Below are positions 7,804 to 15,809 of a stretch of DNA of 24,635 nucleotides, piece after piece. Below the pieces are notes generated by a model. It searched no databases and was not told the DNA's origin. It saw nothing but the letters and a program-made list of their open reading frames with translations. The position numbers and the translations under genes are program-made. The first letter of the stretch is position 1. Every line of letters begins with the position of its first letter. Source of the DNA: UMGS1889 sp964540575 (GTDB lineage Bacteria; Bacillota; Clostridia; Oscillospirales; Ruminococcaceae); contig CAZINI010000044.1 in NCBI GenBank assembly GCA_964540575.1, forward strand, positions 1 through 24,635, read 5' to 3'.

Positions 7804-8829
7804 ATGTTACAGCAGGTTATGACTGCCCCCGGCGTTATTGAATTCAGAGAAGTGGAGATCCCCGAGATCACCGATGATCAGGTTCTTATCAAAATTATGA
7901 AGATCGGAGTATGCGGCTCTGATATCCACGTTTACCACGGCAAGCACCCCTTTACTTCCTATCCCGTAACTCAGGGTCACGAGGTATCGGGAGAAATCGT
8001 TAAGCTTGGTGCAAAAGTAACCGGATTTTTCGAGGGTCAGAAGGTCACTATCCAGCCGCAGGTGGTTTGCGGAAAATGTTATCCTTGCCGTCATGGAAAG
8101 TATAACCTCTGCGAGGAGCTTAAAGTAATGGGCTTCCAGACAACAGGAACAGCTTCTCATTATTTTGCTGTTGATGCAGCCAAGGTTACTCCTCTTCCCG
8201 AAGATATGTCATTCGATGAGGGAGCAATGATCGAACCTCTTGCAGTCGCAGTTCACGCAGTAAGGCGTGCAGGTGATGTAAAGGGTATGAAGGTAGCTGT
8301 TCTGGGTGCAGGTCCTATCGGTATCCTTGTTGCACAGACAGCAAAGGGAATGGGCGCCGAAAGCGTTTTGATAACCGATGTCAGCGGTCTTCGCCTTGAA
8401 AAAGCAAAGGAATGCGGAATTGATTTCTGCATCAATACCAAAAACAAGGATTTCGGCGAAGCAATGATCGAGAATTTCGGTCCCGATAAGGCTGATGTTA
8501 TTTATGACTGCGCAGGAAACAACATTACAATGGGACAGGCTATCAAGTATGCAAGAAAGGGCAGCACCATAATTCTTGTTGCTGTATTTGCCGGAATGGG
8601 CGAAATCGACCTTGCGGTTCTCAATGACCACGAGCTTGACCTTAATACATCAATGATGTACCGCAATGAGGATTATATCGAAGCTATCAGACTTGTAAAC
8701 GAGGGCAAGGTTTCATTAAAACCTCTTATTTCAAAGAATTTTGCATTTAAGGATTATAACGAAGCTTACAAGTACATTGATGCAAACAGAGAAACCACAA
8801 TGAAAGTAATAATTGACGTTCAGGAATAA
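7804..8829 (+). CDS. Zinc-dependent NAD polyol dehydrogenase (sorbitol dehydrogenase-like)
   Basis: The 341-residue medium-chain dehydrogenase starts at ATG 7804 because AAAGGAG lies 9 bases upstream; the in-frame ATG at 7768 has no ribosome site. Catalytic zinc ligands are Cys37 (GVCGSD) and His59-Glu60 (GHEVSGEIV). Structural zinc ligands are Cys89, Cys92, Cys95 and Cys103. The Rossmann motif is GAGPIG (168-173), and Asp192 at the end of the second strand favours NAD over NADP. Close families are sorbitol/galactitol dehydrogenases and threonine dehydrogenase. The following symporter and fructokinase-like kinase argue for a polyol or sugar substrate oxidised to a ketose. The exact substrate cannot be read from sequence. 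Confidence 0.88.
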   Translation: MLQQVMTAPGVIEFREVEIPEITDDQVLIKIMKIGVCGSDIHVYHGKHPFTSYPVTQGHEVSGEIVKLGAKVTGFFEGQKVTIQPQVVCGKCYPCRHGKYNLCEELKVMGFQTTGTASHYFAVDAAKVTPLPEDMSFDEGAMIEPLAVAVHAVRRAGDVKGMKVAVLGAGPIGILVAQTAKGMGAESVLITDVSGLRLEKAKECGIDFCINTKNKDFGEAMIENFGPDKADVIYDCAGNNITMGQAIKYARKGSTIILVAVFAGMGEIDLAVLNDHELDLNTSMMYRNEDYIEAIRLVNEGKVSLKPLISKNFAFKDYNEAYKYIDANRETTMKVIIDVQE

Positions 8830-8847
8830 AAAATGGAGGTGTGCGGC

Positions 8848-10215
8848 GTGAAAGAAAATACTGATATCAAGCTGCCTTTTATAAGCAAATTTGCATACGG
8901 TATGGGTGATGTAGGCTGTAATTTCAGCTGGATGTTCGTAGGAAATTTCCTGATGATCTTTTACAGCGACGTCTTTGGGATCAGTATGAGCGCAGTTGCG
9001 GGACTGATGCTTTTCTCACGATTCTGGGACGCAATAAACGATCCTATCGTCGGAGGTCTTACTGACAGAACAAAGAGCAGATGGGGACGTTACAGACCAT
9101 GGCTTCTCATTGCCGCACCCATTACTGCTCTGGTGCTTATGGCAACGTTCTGGGCACATCCCGATTGGAGCAATACCGCTAAGATAATTTATATGTCGGT
9201 TACATACTGCATACTTGTTCTTGGATATACCTGTGTAAATATCCCTTACGGAACGCTGTGCGGTGCTATGACACAGAACATCGAAGAACGTGCAAAGATC
9301 AATACGTTCCGTTCGGTAAGCGCAATGATAGCCATTGGAATTATCAATATCATCACTCTTCCGCTTATTTCAAAGCTGGGCGGCGGAAACGACAAGCAGG
9401 GTTATCTTCTGGTTGCGGTAGTTTACGGAATAATTTTTGCACTTTGCCATATTTTCTGCTTCGCAAAAACTAAAGAGGCGGTAACAGTTCCCGAAAAGGA
9501 AAAGATCCCTTTGAAGCTGCAGCTGAAAACCGTTATACAGAACAAGCCTTATCTTCTTGCACTTCTTGGACAGTTCCTGTTCGGTGTAACTCTTTACGGA
9601 AGAAATGCAGACGCACTTTATTATTTCAAGTATGTTGAAGGCAGCGAAGCATTTTTCACCAAATATTCAATGGCAATAATTATACCGTCAATAATAGGCG
9701 CAGGACTTTTTCCCATAATTTTCAAATGGACGGGCAATAAAGGCAGAGCGGCTTCCATTCTTGCTCTCGGCACGGGAGTATGTATGATCTCGTTATATCT
9801 GTTCAGTCCCGTAAGTTCACCGGCAGCGTTTTATATCTGCTCGGGACTTACACAGTTCTTCTTTGCAGGCTTTAATACTGCTATATACGCAATAATTCCC
9901 GACTGTGTTGAATACGGCGAATGGAAAACGGGCATCAGAAACGACGGATTTCAGTATGCGTTTATTTCTCTCGGAAATAAGATCGGAATGGCAATAGGTA
10001 CATCGGTACTTGCTGCCGCTCTCGGAGCAGCAGGCTTTGAAGCTAATATCACACAGAATGAAACAGTTCTCTCTATAATGAAGCACAGCTTCTCGACTAT
10101 TCCCGGCATACTCTGGATCATTACTGCTATTGTACTTTTCTTCTATAAGCTCAATAAAAAATCATACAATAAGATCGTATCGGAAATAAAGAAAAGGAGT
10201 ATGGAAAATGCGTGA
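8848..10215 (+). CDS. GPH-family sugar:cation symporter (MelB-like)
   Basis: The start is set at GTG 8848 because GGAGGT at 8835-8840 lies 7 bases upstream; an ATG at 8833 in the same frame overlaps that ribosome site. The resulting 455-residue protein has about 12 hydrophobic segments. The GPH signature at about residues 58-84 contains RFWDAINDPIVGGLTDRT and RWGRYRP, the cation/sugar-coupling Asp pair and cytoplasmic loop of MelB, XynB/XynP and related carriers. The second half carries the typical PDCVEYGEWKTGIRNDG motif. It imports a glycoside, pentoside, hexuronide or similar with Na+ or H+. It begins 18 bases after the dehydrogenase stop, and its end overlaps the kinase start, so all are one operon. 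Confidence 0.92.
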   Translation: MKENTDIKLPFISKFAYGMGDVGCNFSWMFVGNFLMIFYSDVFGISMSAVAGLMLFSRFWDAINDPIVGGLTDRTKSRWGRYRPWLLIAAPITALVLMATFWAHPDWSNTAKIIYMSVTYCILVLGYTCVNIPYGTLCGAMTQNIEERAKINTFRSVSAMIAIGIINIITLPLISKLGGGNDKQGYLLVAVVYGIIFALCHIFCFAKTKEAVTVPEKEKIPLKLQLKTVIQNKPYLLALLGQFLFGVTLYGRNADALYYFKYVEGSEAFFTKYSMAIIIPSIIGAGLFPIIFKWTGNKGRAASILALGTGVCMISLYLFSPVSSPAAFYICSGLTQFFFAGFNTAIYAIIPDCVEYGEWKTGIRNDGFQYAFISLGNKIGMAIGTSVLAAALGAAGFEANITQNETVLSIMKHSFSTIPGILWIITAIVLFFYKLNKKSYNKIVSEIKKRSMENA

Positions 10216-11170
10216 TATAGCTGCTTTAGGTGAAATGCTCATTGATTTTACGATGCAGGGAGTAAATTCACAGGGGCAAAGATTGTTCGCACAAAATGCA
10301 GGAGGTGCTCCGGCAAACGTTGCCGCAGCTGCTGCAAAGCTTGGAGCCAAGGTCGCTTTTATCGGAAAAGCAGGAAATGATATGCACGGAAGATTTCTAA
10401 AAGAAACCTTGGATAAATGCGGAATTGACAGCAATGGATTTATCCTCAGCGATGATTATTTTACAACTCTGGCTTTCGTAAACGTAAAGTCTGACGGCGA
10501 ACGTGAATTTTCGTTTGCAAGAAATCACGGAGCCGATAAGATGCTCGATGCTGCTGATATTCCTCTTGATATACTTCTTTCAGCAAAGATACTGCATATC
10601 GGTTCCATATCGCTTACCGATGAGCCTTGCAGAGGAGCAACTATGTTTGCAGTCAAAAAGGCTAAGGAAAACGGCATAATCATTTCTTATGATCCCAATT
10701 ACAGAGCGTCACTATGGAACAGCGAAGCTCAGGCGGTGGAGCAGATGAGAAGCATAATAAAATATGCCGATGTAATGAAAATTTCAGATGAAGAAACAGA
10801 GCTTCTGACAGGCGAAGCTGACTATGAACGTGCTGCCGAAAAACTGATCTCACAGGGAGTAAAAATTGCGGCGGTCACTCTCGGAAAAAATGGTGCTTAT
10901 GTGAGAACCGCAGAGGGAGGAACTCTTGTAAGCGGTTTTAAGAACAAGGCTATTGATGCCACAGGCGCAGGTGACGCATTCTGGGGAGGATTTTTATACA
11001 GCCTTTCAAAAAGCGGAAAAGCTCCGGAAAACGTTACAATATCCGAAGCATATAGCTTTGCTGATTTCGGAAATGCGACTGCAAGTCTGTGTGTGGAAAG
11101 CTATGGTGCCATCCCTGCAATGCCTGATATGAAAGCCGTTTGTGAAAAGCTGGGGGAGGAACGTTTATGA
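10208..11170 (+). CDS. PfkB-family carbohydrate kinase, fructokinase-like
   Basis: The 320-residue protein starts at ATG 10208, 8 bases inside the symporter gene, with AAAGGAG upstream. The PfkB N-terminal signature is NAGGAPANVAAAAAKLGAKV (30-49). YDPNYRASLW (161-170) is characteristic of fructokinases, and DATGAGDAFWGGF (250-262) holds the anion hole and catalytic base Asp256. It probably phosphorylates fructose or a related ketose with ATP. Together with the polyol dehydrogenase this gives polyol to ketose to ketose phosphate. 2-Keto-3-deoxygluconate or tagatose kinase activity is possible, because PfkB substrate calls from sequence are soft. Confidence 0.88.
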   Translation: MRDIAALGEMLIDFTMQGVNSQGQRLFAQNAGGAPANVAAAAAKLGAKVAFIGKAGNDMHGRFLKETLDKCGIDSNGFILSDDYFTTLAFVNVKSDGEREFSFARNHGADKMLDAADIPLDILLSAKILHIGSISLTDEPCRGATMFAVKKAKENGIIISYDPNYRASLWNSEAQAVEQMRSIIKYADVMKISDEETELLTGEADYERAAEKLISQGVKIAAVTLGKNGAYVRTAEGGTLVSGFKNKAIDATGAGDAFWGGFLYSLSKSGKAPENVTISEAYSFADFGNATASLCVESYGAIPAMPDMKAVCEKLGEERL

Positions 11171-11559
11171 ATATAACCGATAATTTTACGGGATTACAGC
11201 ATATTGGTATCCCCACAAATGATATTGAAGAAACAGAAAAGTTCTATAAAGCATTAGGCTTTGAAGCGGTTCTCCGCACAATAAATGCCGAAGCAAACGA
11301 AAAGGTTGCGTTTATGCGTCTGAATGGTCTGACGTTGGAGATATATGAGAATCGGTCTGCTGCAATGTCTTATGGTGCCATAGACCATATCGCTATCAAC
11401 GTAAAATCTGTTGATGAAGCGTTTGAGTTTGTAAATGAATGCGGCTTGAATAATACAAAGGATTCAATTCATTTTCTTCCGTTCTGGGAAAACGGTGTGA
11501 AGTTTTTCACCATTGAGGGACCGAACAAGGAAAAAATCGAATTCAGTCAGTATTTATGA
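11167..11559 (+). CDS. VOC-superfamily (glyoxalase-like) protein
   Basis: The 130-residue protein's start ATG overlaps the kinase stop as ATGA, so it is translationally coupled. It consists of two paired beta-alpha-beta-beta-beta units: LQHIGIPTNDIEETEKFYKA, then IDHIAINVKSVDEAFEF. Candidate metal ligands His12, Glu59, His74 and Glu125 sit in the positions used by glyoxalase I and epimerases. It may be a small isomerase, epimerase or lyase acting on a sugar in this pathway, or it may detoxify methylglyoxal. Being the last gene of a sugar operon favours a role in that route, but the reaction cannot be named. Confidence 0.82.
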   Translation: MNITDNFTGLQHIGIPTNDIEETEKFYKALGFEAVLRTINAEANEKVAFMRLNGLTLEIYENRSAAMSYGAIDHIAINVKSVDEAFEFVNECGLNNTKDSIHFLPFWENGVKFFTIEGPNKEKIEFSQYL

Positions 11560-11674
11560 TAGACAACCGACCTTGCAGTGTTTATAGTTTGGAGAACGGA
11601 GTGTCCTCATCACAATACGCATAGTGGAATTTAAGCTAAGTGCGAAATATTTGAAATTATAGGGAGATGATTTT

Positions 11675-11917
11675 TTGAAAAAGGTAACTGTCAAGCTTGA
11701 AACTATCAATGATGTCAAGAATTTTGTAAATGCTGTCACCGCCTTTGAATGTGATTTTGATATTGTGTCGGAAAGATATGTTGTTGACGCAAAATCAATA
11801 ATGGGAATATTCAGTCTTGAACTCAGCAAGCCCCTTGCTTTGCATATTAATTCAGATGATGAAAAAGAGATAAATGCTGTTTTGAAGGCAATTTCAGCTG
11901 TGCTTGTTTCTGAATAA
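11675..11917 (+). CDS. HPr-like protein lacking the catalytic histidine
   Basis: The 80-residue protein has a TTG start chosen because AGGGAG lies 8 bases upstream; no ATG gives a sensible length. AKSIMGIFSLELSKPLAL (39-56) is the HPr regulatory-serine region, with Ser41 at the position of HPr Ser46. The region where HPr has HARPA with the PTS phosphohistidine reads TINDVKNFV and contains no His. It therefore cannot pass phosphate as a PTS carrier, but it could resemble Crh, the HPr-like CcpA co-regulator of Bacillus, in which His15 is also replaced. The 115 bases upstream show no clear promoter. A terminator follows. It may influence catabolite control, but whether it acts on the adjacent sugar genes is unknown. 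Confidence 0.75.
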   Translation: MKKVTVKLETINDVKNFVNAVTAFECDFDIVSERYVVDAKSIMGIFSLELSKPLALHINSDDEKEINAVLKAISAVLVSE

Positions 11918-11941
11918 GGTCTCTTAACCTCTTGCAATACT

Positions 11942-11980
11942 AAAAGCTTCGGCGTTCCCCAAAATGTCCGAAGCTTTTTT
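11942..11980 (+). terminator. Terminator after HPr-like gene
   Basis: An 11-bp stem AAAAGCTTCGG (11942-11952) pairs with CCGAAGCTTTT, followed by more T. It lies 25 bases after the stop codon. Confidence 0.85.
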
Positions 11981-12072
11981 CATTCTGTGGACAAGAATTT
12001 GAAAGACAAGTGTGGGATTGATATGCTATAATGAAATAAACCGCTAGATTAGGAGTTTTTCATTCGATATAA

Positions 12073-12252
12073 ATTGTGTGCCCATTTGCGATATTGAATA
12101 CTTTGAATTTGTACAGCCATATGTTCCGAGAAAACCAAATCAAAGCCTGTGACGCTGTTGCAAATGCTCTCAGTTTTACGGCAAAGGATCCTACGGAAAC
12201 AGAAGATCCGCATCACACAAATGATACGGAAAATGACGAGAAGATAGAATAA
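12073..12252 (+). pseudogene. Tyrosine recombinase (integrase) C-terminal remnant
   Basis: An open stretch after the stop at 12070-12072 reads TLNLYSHMFRENQIKACDAV and NALSF before an acidic/polar tail, ending at TAA 12250-12252. LNLYSHMF is the region of the nucleophilic Tyr in phage and ICE integrases, and the following helix matches their C-terminal end. Nothing of the rest of the catalytic domain (the R..HxxR residues) is found upstream, so about 300 residues are missing. This is the tail of a deleted mobile element. An internal ATG at 12121 might allow a 43-residue peptide, but it would begin after the Tyr and have no function. Confidence 0.6.
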
Positions 12253-12413
12253 GTCCCATATAAGTCCCAAACCTAAATTTCGGGCAAAAAGAAAACTCGC
12301 AAACAACGTATCTACGCTGTTTGCGAGTATCTGTTCTGGTGAAACGCACTTTAACATAAGCGAACCGTTTTTCCTTCCCGAGGCGTATGGGTTTGTCATA
12401 ACCTACCGAACAT
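12253..12413. other. Non-coding stretch beyond integrase remnant, with short repeats
   Basis: TAAGTCCCA occurs twice (12250-12258 and 12261-12269). A 10-bp perfect inverted repeat has arms ACTCGCAAAC (12295-12304) and GTTTGCGAGT (12319-12328). Short direct repeats and palindromes next to an integrase end are typical of attachment-site regions, so this may be a remnant att region. I see no convincing gene here. Confidence 0.4.
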
Positions 12414-12447
12414 AGGGGCTGCTGCAGCAAACGCCGCAGCAGCCCCT
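12414..12447 (-). repeat. GGGGCTGCTGCA hairpin repeat / terminator of the 48-residue ORF
   Basis: A 34-base palindrome has arms AGGGGCTGCTGC and GCAGCAGCCCCT. It lies immediately after the stop of the minus-strand 48-residue ORF. It is the tightest member of the hairpin family also seen at 6279-6326 and at both IS ends. Confidence 0.65.
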
Positions 12448-12449
12448 AA

Positions 12450-12596
12450 CTATTCATCTTCCTTTTCTGCCTTCCACTTTTCAAACTCTGCCTTACCCTC
12501 ATCAGAATCATAGTACCTCTGAATTACGGGGAGCAGCATACTTGCAATACCGTCAATAATATACCGGGGGATATCTTCTTTGTTATCATTCATCAT
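12450..12596 (-). CDS. Small hypothetical protein, 48 residues, mobile-element associated
   Basis: This is a short minus-strand gene reading MMNDNKEDIPRYIIDGIASM, then LLPVIQRYYDSDEGKAEFEK and WKAEKEDE. It is helical and acidic, with no Cys and no membrane segment. I recognise the general pattern (a short helix with LLP.IQ.(Y/F)(Y/F).S.EG...F..WK) from small proteins often found beside recombinases in Clostridia mobile elements, whose function is unknown. Support here comes from a -35/-10 pair upstream (12682-12654) and a hairpin right after the stop. The ribosome site is weak (AGGAAG, distant). It is probably a passenger or regulator of the lost element. Confidence 0.6.
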   Translation of the reverse strand: MMNDNKEDIPRYIIDGIASMLLPVIQRYYDSDEGKAEFEKWKAEKEDE

Positions 12597-12653
12597 GTCT
12601 GCACCAACTTCCTGTCAATAATCAAATGTCGATATTATTGTATTGATGCCATC

Positions 12654-12682
12654 ATGTTATCATGAGTATTAAAAAATGTCAA
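12654..12682 (-). promoter_or_regulatory. Putative promoter of the 48-residue ORF
   Basis: On the minus strand TTGACA (12682-12677) is followed after 17 bases by TAACAT (12659-12654). The start codon lies about 58 bases downstream of the -10. Confidence 0.5.
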
Positions 12683-12734
12683 CATATTTTCTCAAAAAAC
12701 TATCGCCAAAAATGTTTTGATTTGTTTATGGCTA

Positions 12735-12754
12735 TTAACAATATTTGTTGTTAA
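12735..12754. promoter_or_regulatory. Inverted repeat in the AT-rich gap before hsdM
   Basis: TTAACAA and TTGTTAA form a perfect 7-bp inverted repeat with a 6-base centre, between the two divergent promoters. It may be an operator for an unseen regulator. Nothing else is evident in the 12597-12868 gap apart from the minus-strand promoter. Confidence 0.3.
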
Positions 12755-12868
12755 ATTAGACAACTTCTTTGAAGCAATCACAGCAAATTGAACAAATCCA
12801 CAATTTTACCGTCAATGCCTAAGAGATTATAACCTAATGTTAATATTGCCAATGTCAGAAGATTATAT

Positions 12869-12898
12869 TTGACATAATATGTATAAATATGCTATAAT
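12869..12898 (+). promoter_or_regulatory. Consensus sigma-A promoter of the hsd operon
   Basis: TTGACA at 12869-12874 and TATAAT at 12893-12898 are both perfect consensus, with an 18-base spacer. The hsdM start is about 37 bases downstream of the -10. Confidence 0.8.
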
Positions 12899-12935
12899 AA
12901 ATAATATATTACAAAAGCTATCGGAGGTTGTGAAA

Positions 12936-14513
12936 ATGGCTGACAATAAAAAAGAGCAGGAACGTGACGAACTCCACCGAGCAATATGGGCAATTGCCGA
13001 TGAGCTTCGTGGTGCTGTTGACGGCTGGGATTTCAAGAACTATGTGCTTGGCACAATGTTTTACAGATACATATCCGAAAATATCTGCAATTACATAAAT
13101 GAGGGCGAAATTGAATCGGGAAATGCAGATTTTGACTATGCACAGATGTCCGATGAAGATGCAGAAGAAGCAAGGCAGGGACTTGTTGAGGAAAAAGGCT
13201 TCTTTATTCTTCCAAGTGAGCTTTTCTGCAATATCAGAAATAAGGCAAACACAGACGATGAATGGGCAAAAGAACATCTCAACGAAGTACTTGAAAAGGT
13301 GTTCAATAACATTGAAAGCTCCGCAAAGGGCAGCGAATCGGAAAGCGATTTTGCTGGTCTGTTCGATGATTTCGATGTAAACAGCAACAAGCTTGGCTCT
13401 ACCGTTGCAAAGCGAAATGAAAAGCTCACCAAGCTCCTTAACGGCGTTGCTGATATGAATCTTGGTGACGTTAAGCATCACGATATTGATGCCTTTGGTG
13501 ACGCTTACGAATATCTTATGACAATGTATGCAAGCAATGCAGGAAAATCGGGCGGTGAATTTTTCACCCCTGCCGATGTTTCCGAGCTGCTTACAAGGCT
13601 GGGAACAGTGGGCAAGACAGAAATAAACAAGGTTTACGACCCCGCCTGCGGTTCAGGCTCTCTCCTGCTGAAAGCCGAAAAGGTACTTGGCAAGGATAAG
13701 ATACGCAACGGCTTCTATGGTCAGGAAATAAACATCACCACATATAACCTATGCCGTATCAATATGTTTCTGCACGATGTAGGCTTTGATAAATTTAAGA
13801 TTGAATGTGAAGATACCCTTACTGCACCGCAGCATTGGGACGATGAACCCTTTGAGCTTATCGTGTCAAATCCCCCATACTCCATAAAATGGGAGGGCGA
13901 TGATAACCCTGTCCTGATTAACGATCCCCGTTTTGCTCCTGCGGGCGTGCTTGCACCAAAGAGCAAAGCCGATCTTGCGTTTATTATGCACTCGCTGTCA
14001 TGGCTTGCATCAAACGGAACAGCTGCTATCGTATGCTTCCCCGGAATTATGTACCGAGGCGGTGCGGAGCAAAAGATCAGAAAATATCTTGTTGATAATA
14101 ACTTTATTGATTGTGTTATACAGCTGCCGAGCAATCTATTCTTCGGAACATCGATCGCCACCTGCATTATGGTACTGAAAAAGAGCAAGTCTGACACCAC
14201 TACCCTCTTTATTGACGCTTCGGAAGAATGTATCAAGGTCACGAACAACAACAGGCTCACGACGGATAATATTGATAATATTATAAAGATGTTTACCGAC
14301 AGGCAGGACGTTCAGTATAAGGCAAAGCTTGCTAAGTATGATGATATAAAGGATAATGACTATAACCTTTCCGTATCGACATATGTTGAAGCAAAGGACA
14401 CAAGGGAAGTTATTGATATTAACGCTCTTAATGCTCAGATAGCGGAAATTGTTGAACGGGAAAATCTTCTTAGGGCTGAGATAGATAAGATAATTGCGGA
14501 AATAGGTGTTTGA
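12936..14513 (+). CDS. hsdM: Type I restriction-modification DNA methyltransferase HsdM
   Basis: The 525-residue protein starts at ATG 12936 with GGAGG 8 bases upstream; an ATG at 12879 would start inside the promoter. The HsdM N-terminal helical domain covers about 10-160 (HRAIWAIADELRG, WDFKNYVLGTMFYRY). The SAM-dependent N6-adenine methyltransferase core follows with GGEFFTPADVSELLTRL (206-222), motif I DPACGSGSLLLKA (235-247) and catalytic motif IV NPPY (312-315). It methylates adenines at the site chosen by HsdS and forms M2S, or with HsdR R2M2S. The gene is full-length and intact. Its stop lies two bases before the first hsdS start codon, so the subunits are co-translated. The TAEL repeats in HsdS place it with type IC (EcoR124-like) systems. 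Confidence 0.95.
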   Translation: MADNKKEQERDELHRAIWAIADELRGAVDGWDFKNYVLGTMFYRYISENICNYINEGEIESGNADFDYAQMSDEDAEEARQGLVEEKGFFILPSELFCNIRNKANTDDEWAKEHLNEVLEKVFNNIESSAKGSESESDFAGLFDDFDVNSNKLGSTVAKRNEKLTKLLNGVADMNLGDVKHHDIDAFGDAYEYLMTMYASNAGKSGGEFFTPADVSELLTRLGTVGKTEINKVYDPACGSGSLLLKAEKVLGKDKIRNGFYGQEINITTYNLCRINMFLHDVGFDKFKIECEDTLTAPQHWDDEPFELIVSNPPYSIKWEGDDNPVLINDPRFAPAGVLAPKSKADLAFIMHSLSWLASNGTAAIVCFPGIMYRGGAEQKIRKYLVDNNFIDCVIQLPSNLFFGTSIATCIMVLKKSKSDTTTLFIDASEECIKVTNNNRLTTDNIDNIIKMFTDRQDVQYKAKLAKYDDIKDNDYNLSVSTYVEAKDTREVIDINALNAQIAEIVERENLLRAEIDKIIAEIGV

Positions 14514-14515
14514 TT

Positions 14516-15110
14516 ATGAGTAGACTTGATGAATTGATTAAGGAGTATTGTCCTGATGGAATTGATTATATCAAAATAGGTGATGTTGTTAATTATGAAC
14601 AGCCTACAAAATATATAGTGTCAAATACGGACTACGATGATAGTTTTGATACTCCTGTACTGACGGCTGGGCAGACGTTTATTCTTGGATATACAAACGA
14701 GAAAGAAAACATTTATAGTGCTTCAAAAGATAAGCCTGTAATTATTTTTGATGATTTTACAGGTGCATTTAAATGGGTTGATTTTCCTTTTAAAGTTAAA
14801 TCATCAGCAATGAAAATTCTGACTGCTAATGAAGAAAAAACAACTACACGCTACATTTTTCATATTATGGGATTCTTGAATTATACATCAGATGAACATA
14901 AAAGATTATGGATCAGTATTTACTCTGAGTTGGAAATCCCCCTCCCTCCCATTGAAGTGCAACGTGAAATTGTCAAAATACTTGACAATTTCACGTTGCT
15001 TACAGCGGAGCTTACAGCGGAGCTTACAGCGGAGCTTACAGCGGAGCTTACAGCGGAGCTTACAGCTCGCCGTAAGCAGTACGAATATTATCGTGATAAG
15101 CTTCTGAGTT

Positions 15111-15139
<29 letters not shown>
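14516..15139 (+). CDS. hsdS: HsdS module 1 (half-size specificity subunit, phase-off end)
   Basis: The 207-residue protein starts at ATG 14516 (MSRLDELIKEYCPDGIDYIK, a typical HsdS beginning) with AGGTG 7 bases upstream. One target-recognition domain covers about 15-140. The conserved PPIEVQREIVKILDNF helix start follows, then five TAEL repeats (163-182) and RRKQYEYYRDKLLSF. After DVHGGG the frame ends at DR and TGA. The end is caused by the G10 tract at 15122-15131: with nine Gs the frame would run straight into module 2 to give a 430-residue, two-domain HsdS of normal size. In the written state it is a half-subunit, which in some type I systems can still work as a dimer. Confidence 0.88.
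14959..14999. repeat. 18-bp perfect inverted repeat inside hsdS module 1
   Basis: The arms 14959-14976 (GCAACGTGAAATTGTCAA) and 14982-14999 are exact reverse complements around a 5-base loop. They encode the VQREIVKILDNFTLL helix start. The right arm runs directly into the first TAEL unit. Either a strong mRNA hairpin or a recombination site is possible. Confidence 0.85.
14999..15066 (+). repeat. 12-bp tandem repeat (5.7 copies) encoding TAEL x5
   Basis: The unit CTTACAGCGGAG is repeated exactly five times, plus 8 bases. Each copy adds TAEL to the central conserved helix that spaces the two recognition domains. EcoR124I and EcoR124II differ by two versus three TAEL copies, which changes the non-specific spacer of their recognition sites. 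Confidence 0.95.

Positions 15140-15805
<666 letters not shown>

Positions 15806-15809
<4 letters not shown>

Noticed and set aside
12270..12415. Plus-strand open frame ending ETHFNISEPFFLPEAYGFVI, and minus-strand frames over it
   Set aside because: There is no ribosome site or recognised family; the frame crosses an inverted repeat and looks like remnant non-coding DNA.
14999..15066. Possible CRISPR array
   Set aside because: The repeats are 12 bp with no spacers and encode a known HsdS motif. No other array-like structure is present in the window.
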